From contig DATLUA010000027.1 of assembly GCA_035533295.1 (NCBI GenBank), positions 1 through 64,000 on the forward strand: 64,000 nt of DNA, given 5' to 3'. This DNA comes from JAGWJU01 sp035533295 (lineage in GTDB: Bacteria > Elusimicrobiota > Elusimicrobia > UBA1565 > UBA9628). The translations under genes and the position numbers were made by a program. Positions 60,551 through 64,000 of this stretch are shown piece after piece (positions within the stretch are counted from its first letter, which is position 1; every line of letters begins with the position of its first letter). A model generated the notes under the pieces. That model saw nothing but the letters and a program-made list of their open reading frames with translations. It was not told the origin of the DNA and ran no database searches.

Positions 60551-60763
60551 TCATCGTTTCAAAAGAGCGGGCTCGACGGTTCTTACCTCGATCCATTCGT
60601 TGATGCGGCGTTCCGGGAACCGCGTCAAGCGGCCGACCTTTGTATAAGGAATGCGCTTCTGACTGATGTTCTGCCTCAAGAGGAACTCAATCTCCCCTCC
60701 CAAGCCCGCCGTGCGTCCGCTGCCTTCCTTCCCGTCCCTTTTGCGGTTCGTGCAGTTTTTCAT
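60551..60763 (-). CDS. excisionase/AlpA-like DNA-binding protein
   Basis: A 70-residue protein from ATG 60763, with a strong ribosome binding site (GGAGGT five bases upstream). After a basic start (MKNCTNRKRDGKEGS) it contains IEFLLRQNISQKRIPYTKVGRLTRF and ERRINEWIEVR (the first split at I-P), the wing and second helix of MerR-like excisionase domains (RIPYTKVGRLTRF). It lies upstream of vapBC and int on the same strand and would be the directionality factor of the element. It lacks part of the recognition helix typical of longer AlpA. Confidence 0.7.
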   Translation of the reverse strand: MKNCTNRKRDGKEGSGRTAGLGGEIEFLLRQNISQKRIPYTKVGRLTRFPERRINEWIEVRTVEPALLKR

Positions 60764-61406
60764 ATCGCACCTCCGATACCCGGAGGGCGAAAGTTCCCGA
60801 GAAAGACCCGTCAAGCGAGGATTATATGGCGGGTCCCTACCTGGAAACCGCCCCCGGCGCGGCCGGGCTGGCGGCCTCGCGGCACCGCGCGCGGTAGCGC
60901 GCAGTGCTACGCCGCATAAGGAAAATGCGTTGCGGCGTTAGCAGCGAGCTGTCCTAAAACTTGGGGCTCGGCGGGGGTTGGGCCGAGTTTTAGGATTTCC
61001 GGAAGGGAGGGCCGTTTATGCCGCAGCGCGGCGGGCTTTCATCCTGGGGACTTGAGGAGAGGTGCGACTGCAAAAACGAAGCAGCGGAGAAAGGGACGGG
61101 AAGGAAATCGGCCGGAAAAAGCGGAGCGAAACCGCCGGCCGTCGGGCGGTGGAATCAGGGAAGTTCGCGGTCCCGGTCGGTCGCTTGGCCGGGAGGAGCG
61201 CTCACGGACCGAACCGCGCGCCCACTAGACGCTAGCAGACCTTTCCTTAGCGGCGTCTGTGCCGGGCCTGAAAGGTCCCGGCCGTCGGGCGGTGGAATCC
61301 CAGGGCCGTGGGCGGAGTGGACTAACCCGCAGGGTTATCCAAGCCCCGCAACGCGGGACAACGCTTTCCACCAACGGGCGGAATCCACCGCATAGCGCCT
61401 ATGCGC
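60764..61406. other. non-coding stretch with hairpins and direct repeats
   Basis: No convincing gene. It holds an inverted repeat, GCTACGCCGCA / TGCGGCGTTAGC (about 60906-60942); a stronger hairpin of CCTAAAAC (60953-60960) with GTTTTAGG (60987-60994) and an inner CTCGGC/GCCGAG; and a 20-base direct repeat (61138-61157 and 61280-61299, beginning GGCCGTCGGGCGG). A plus-strand frame at 61018-61395 is Arg/Ser/Gly-rich and likely not a gene. The stretch might encode structured RNA or mark an attachment or junction site. Confidence 0.5.
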
Positions 61407-62600
61407 TCAATCGAAAATCGCTGCTGGTTCCTTCATGAAGAATTCTTCCAGCGGCATTCCTGACGGACCTATGATAAAAGGTTGGGCTTGGGGATGTTGG
61501 CGAAGGAACGCTGAGAGTCCTTGACCGGGCTTATCGCGGCCTGATTTAACCTCAACTGCCCAAAACTTCCTCGGCGTTTTGATCACGAAATCCACCTCAT
61601 CGTTGCCGTCCCGCCAGTACAACACTTGATGGGTCACGCGGTCCAAGCCGTTAAGAAGCTGCCCCCCAACCGCATTCTCGACTAATCTGCCCCACCACGG
61701 CAAGTCCTGTCTGGTGTGGCTAAAATCATCGCCTGAATAAGCCGTCACCAGAGCGTTGTTCCAAAACACCAGTTTGGGACTTCCCGCCCTCTTGCGCCCG
61801 CGGCCGGAGCGAAAGGAATTGAGGCCGCTGACTAGGAAAGCCGTTTCCAGCAAATGCAGGTAATGAGCCAAAGTCGTGGTATTGCCCGCATCTTGCAACT
61901 GGCCCAACATCTTATTGTATGAGAGAATCTGCGCGGGATACGCAACCGCCAAGCCAAAGAGATGCCGAAGCAACGCGGGCTTAGCTACCGTTGTCAATTG
62001 CAGGACGTCGCGGGAGAGCACGGTCTCGATGAGGGAATCGGTAACGTAACGACGCCATGCGGATTCATCTTTTTTTAACGGCGCGGCGCCGGGATAACCT
62101 CCAAAGAAAATCCACTCATCCATGTTCCAGCCAAATGCGCGCCGCATTTCGGAAAGCCCCCAATGGTTGCACCGATAGGTCACGAACCTGCCGGCTAGGC
62201 TTTCCGACAAACCTTTTTGCATGAGCAGCGTCGATGAGCCAAGAAGAACGGCTCGAATGCCTTTGCGCTCTCTTTTCTCCTTGTCCCATAGGAGTTTGAC
62301 GATCTCGCTCCAACCTTTAACCTTTTGCACCTCATCAAGGATAAGCAAAACCTTTTGCCCCTTGACGCAACGCGAGAGGGCGTTGGCCCATTGGGCATGT
62401 ATCCACTCTGGACCGGGAGGCAAAGGAGCATCCGCGGCCGCAAAAACAACTTCTCCCCGCCAAGATTTGGCAGCCTGAGCGGCGGCCGTCGTCTTGCCCG
62501 ACTGGCGCGGCCCTGTGATGGCGTGCAGGAAGGGGATATTATCGCGCAGAGCTTTCTCAAGCTCAGCGACAAATGGCCGCTTATATTGGGCGCTGGTCAT
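61407..62600 (-). CDS. AAA+ ATPase with DUF4143 C-terminal domain
   Basis: A 397-residue protein of the AAA_14/DUF4143 family. Walker A is TGPRQSGKTTAAAQ near residue 30, Walker B LLILDEVQKVKGW near 88 and sensor 1 LLGSSTLL near 121. The DUF4143 domain lies near residues 195-390, with GRLVENAVGGQLL, YWRDGNDEVDFVI and FWAVEVKSG, the last resembling a PD-(D/E)xK-like core (Asp, Glu-x-Lys). Common in archaea and bacteria and often in mobile or accessory regions; the role is unknown. AAGGA lies seven bases before ATG 62600. Confidence 0.85.
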   Translation of the reverse strand: MTSAQYKRPFVAELEKALRDNIPFLHAITGPRQSGKTTAAAQAAKSWRGEVVFAAADAPLPPGPEWIHAQWANALSRCVKGQKVLLILDEVQKVKGWSEIVKLLWDKEKRERKGIRAVLLGSSTLLMQKGLSESLAGRFVTYRCNHWGLSEMRRAFGWNMDEWIFFGGYPGAAPLKKDESAWRRYVTDSLIETVLSRDVLQLTTVAKPALLRHLFGLAVAYPAQILSYNKMLGQLQDAGNTTTLAHYLHLLETAFLVSGLNSFRSGRGRKRAGSPKLVFWNNALVTAYSGDDFSHTRQDLPWWGRLVENAVGGQLLNGLDRVTHQVLYWRDGNDEVDFVIKTPRKFWAVEVKSGRDKPGQGLSAFLRQHPQAQPFIIGPSGMPLEEFFMKEPAAIFD

Positions 62601-62635
62601 ATCCTAGTCCTTTTCATTATATCAGCTATTGAGAT

Positions 62636-62665
62636 AATATACTCAGTGATTGAGTATTTTGTCAA
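62636..62665 (-). promoter_or_regulatory. promoter and palindrome of the AAA ATPase gene
   Basis: Minus strand TTGACA (62665-62660), an 18-base spacer and TATATT (62641-62636). A perfect inverted repeat, ATACTCA-GTGAT-TGAGTAT (62639-62657, read on the plus strand), fills the spacer, resembling an operator. Confidence 0.6.
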
Positions 62666-62723
62666 TAGGCCGGCAGGCTCGGGGGTTGAGCGCCCCGATT
62701 GGGGAAGGCTGATTATCCATGAG

Positions 62724-64000
62724 CTACGATGAGCGGGACTTCCTTCTCTTCCCCCCATCCTTGACGAATTTCATATTCCCAAAAAAGCCGGCGAGCCGCC
62801 TCTTCTCAAACTCCTGGGGACTCATGGACTCCATGAGATGCAGATTGTCCCGGGCCGTCCGGTAATCAGGATTCAACTTCAAGGCTGCCCGGAGCATCTC
62901 CAAGGATTGCTTCCGGTGGCCAAGCATGGCGTGGGCCGTGGCTAAATTCCCCAGGATTCGAAAGATTTCGGGATGGCCTTTCAAGCGTTGATAGGCCCCT
63001 TCGTAGCAGCGCAAGGCTTCTTCTGCGCGACCATTTCGCAAAGCTTTTTCGCCCTCGACCAGCATGTGGTCGGCCTCAATTTCGTTCGCGGACGGTCCAA
63101 CGGAATCTATGGAAACGTCATAGCCGATCCGCTCCTGAGGATTCCCCAAAGTCTTTCTCTCCTCAAGGATGGCCTGTCTGGGCGTCTTGCCGTCCAGCTC
63201 CTTTTGAGGCAAGTCCAACCACTGCGCAACAGCAGCTTGAACGGCCGCCGGTCCGGGATTAGAACGGGCCGATCCTTCGCAGAGAAATCTCTCCTGAATC
63301 ATTCGATTCATGTCGCCAAGGAGCATCCGCTCCAGCGGTCCCTTGTTCAAAACTCTGGGGTCCAAGGCCGGATCGCATTCGGCGAGCGTGCGATTCCAGA
63401 GCGTGGAGACAAGGTCGGCGGCTTCCTTGAAATCGGGCTTCGCCGACAAGCCGCGCAGCATATCCTCAGCAAACGGAGGTCGCTTCGCTTTCTTGGCGTG
63501 GGCTTCGCGTATGCTTTCTTCGATGCGCGAGACTGGAACGTCCACCCCTGATTTCTGCAAGATGGAGGCGAGCCGGGCTCTGACCCGGCCCAGGTCCTCA
63601 TTTTCCCAGTCCGTCTTGGGCATGAGAAGCCGCACCGCATCGCGCGGGCGCAAACCCGGTCCCAGTTCTTCGGCGGCGCTGCCGGAAAACAAGCGGTCCA
63701 GGCTGTAGCTGCCTTCGCGGGGCAATGGAAATCCCGCGTTGGACATGGCCCAATGATCCTCGAAAGCCACCAGCCGGCCGACAAGGTAGGAGCCTTTCTC
63801 GGCCTGCCGCGATCCCGTCTGTTCGAAGACGCGCAAGCTTCCACCATCAGGGAAAGCCTTCAAGTTAATCCATTCGCCGGGCGATGCCTCCTCAACCCGA
63901 AAGAGGCCAAACCGGTTGGTGGCCATGAACTTGCGGTAAACGGCGAGATCTTGCTTCGCGCCCTTTTTCTCTTGTTCCAAAACTTGAATGAACAGTTCAA
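62724..64000 (-). CDS. TPR-containing protein, N-terminus beyond window
   Basis: The frame is open through the window edge, so the start is unseen; at least 425 residues are present. Middle region: LDPRVLNKGPLERMLLGDMNRM and KTPRQAILEERKTLGNPQ (a small helical motif). C-terminal TPR units: GEKALRNGRAEEALRCYEGAYQ, ILGNLATAHAMLGHRKQSLEMLR, LNPDYRTARDNLHLME. The end is basic (GGKRRKSRSS). No signal peptide can be assessed. I do not recognise the family; protein-protein interaction is implied by the TPRs only. Confidence 0.75.
   Translation of the reverse strand, partial: ELFIQVLEQEKKGAKQDLAVYRKFMATNRFGLFRVEEASPGEWINLKAFPDGGSLRVFEQTGSRQAEKGSYLVGRLVAFEDHWAMSNAGFPLPREGSYSLDRLFSGSAAEELGPGLRPRDAVRLLMPKTDWENEDLGRVRARLASILQKSGVDVPVSRIEESIREAHAKKAKRPPFAEDMLRGLSAKPDFKEAADLVSTLWNRTLAECDPALDPRVLNKGPLERMLLGDMNRMIQERFLCEGSARSNPGPAAVQAAVAQWLDLPQKELDGKTPRQAILEERKTLGNPQERIGYDVSIDSVGPSANEIEADHMLVEGEKALRNGRAEEALRCYEGAYQRLKGHPEIFRILGNLATAHAMLGHRKQSLEMLRAALKLNPDYRTARDNLHLMESMSPQEFEKRRLAGFFGNMKFVKDGGKRRKSRSS

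Noticed and set aside
60906..60942. Integron attC site
   Set aside because: The inverted repeat lacks the conserved core (GTTRRRY/RYYYAAC) pairs and there is no integron integrase or cassette array.
61018..61395. 125-codon plus-strand frame
   Set aside because: Low-complexity Arg/Ser/Gly composition spanning the direct repeats; no ribosome binding site.

Overview
GC-rich chromosome segment from a Gram-negative (diderm) bacterium. Evidence for an outer membrane: a PilQ secretin, an O-antigen-ligase-like protein, an AsmA-like protein, several lipoproteins with lipoboxes, and a C-terminal-Phe beta-barrel candidate. Peptidoglycan is implied by lysA, murB and lpoB. No 16S gene is present, so the phylum cannot be fixed. 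The density of type IV pilin-like genes and the lpoB/LPP20/COG3014 cluster would fit an Elusimicrobiota-like or deltaproteobacteria-like lineage, but this is a guess.

Layout. (1) 1-3450: an IS630 transposase tail, small and hypothetical genes, one outer-membrane candidate, and an AT-rich gene-poor patch. (2) 14829-3472, minus strand: a long housekeeping run with short gaps and overlaps, murB-ftsQ-ftsA-ftsZ-pilT-deoxynucleoside kinase-pgeF-hisC-cmk-plsC-rpsA-lysA, joining cell division, envelope and translation genes to a pilus retraction ATPase. (3) 14864-27247: a degenerate rhomboid-like protein, a clan GH-A glycosidase-like exported protein, cspA, orn, a four-gene envelope lipoprotein operon (LPP20, LpoB, COG3014, LPP20), AsmA and uvrA. 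(4) 27248-37788: a restriction island. It opens with a 26-bp inverted repeat enclosing GATCCCCC repeats, then a palindrome and strong promoter, then hsdM, a DUF3800 protein, a winged-helix-like protein, hsdS, a PIN-domain protein, hsdR and a YgjP-type metalloprotease. (5) 37883-43838: hopanoid head-group genes hpnJ, hpnI and an hpnL-like flippase, then a separately promoted gene fusing a prepilin to a C-terminal Hint (hedgehog/intein) domain, then hpnK on the other strand. (6) 58329-43839, minus strand: a type IV pilus/type II secretion-like system (O-ligase with TPRs, OmpA-like protein, PilM-PilN fusion, PilO, PilP, PilQ, PilB, PilC and four prepilins) whose last gene is hpnK. (7) 58352-64000: tRNA-Thr(CGU), abutted by a tyrosine recombinase, vapBC, an excisionase-like protein, an inverted-repeat-rich non-coding stretch, an AAA/DUF4143 ATPase and a TPR protein cut by the window edge; this is a mobile or accessory region.

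The most unusual signal is the pilin-Hint gene between hpnJIL and hpnK. Hint domains cleave or splice polypeptides, and in animal Hedgehog proteins they attach a sterol to the N-terminal domain. A Hint domain at the extreme C-terminus of a pilin, surrounded by genes for hopanoid (sterol-analogue) head groups, invites the testable but unproven idea of pilin processing or lipid attachment.
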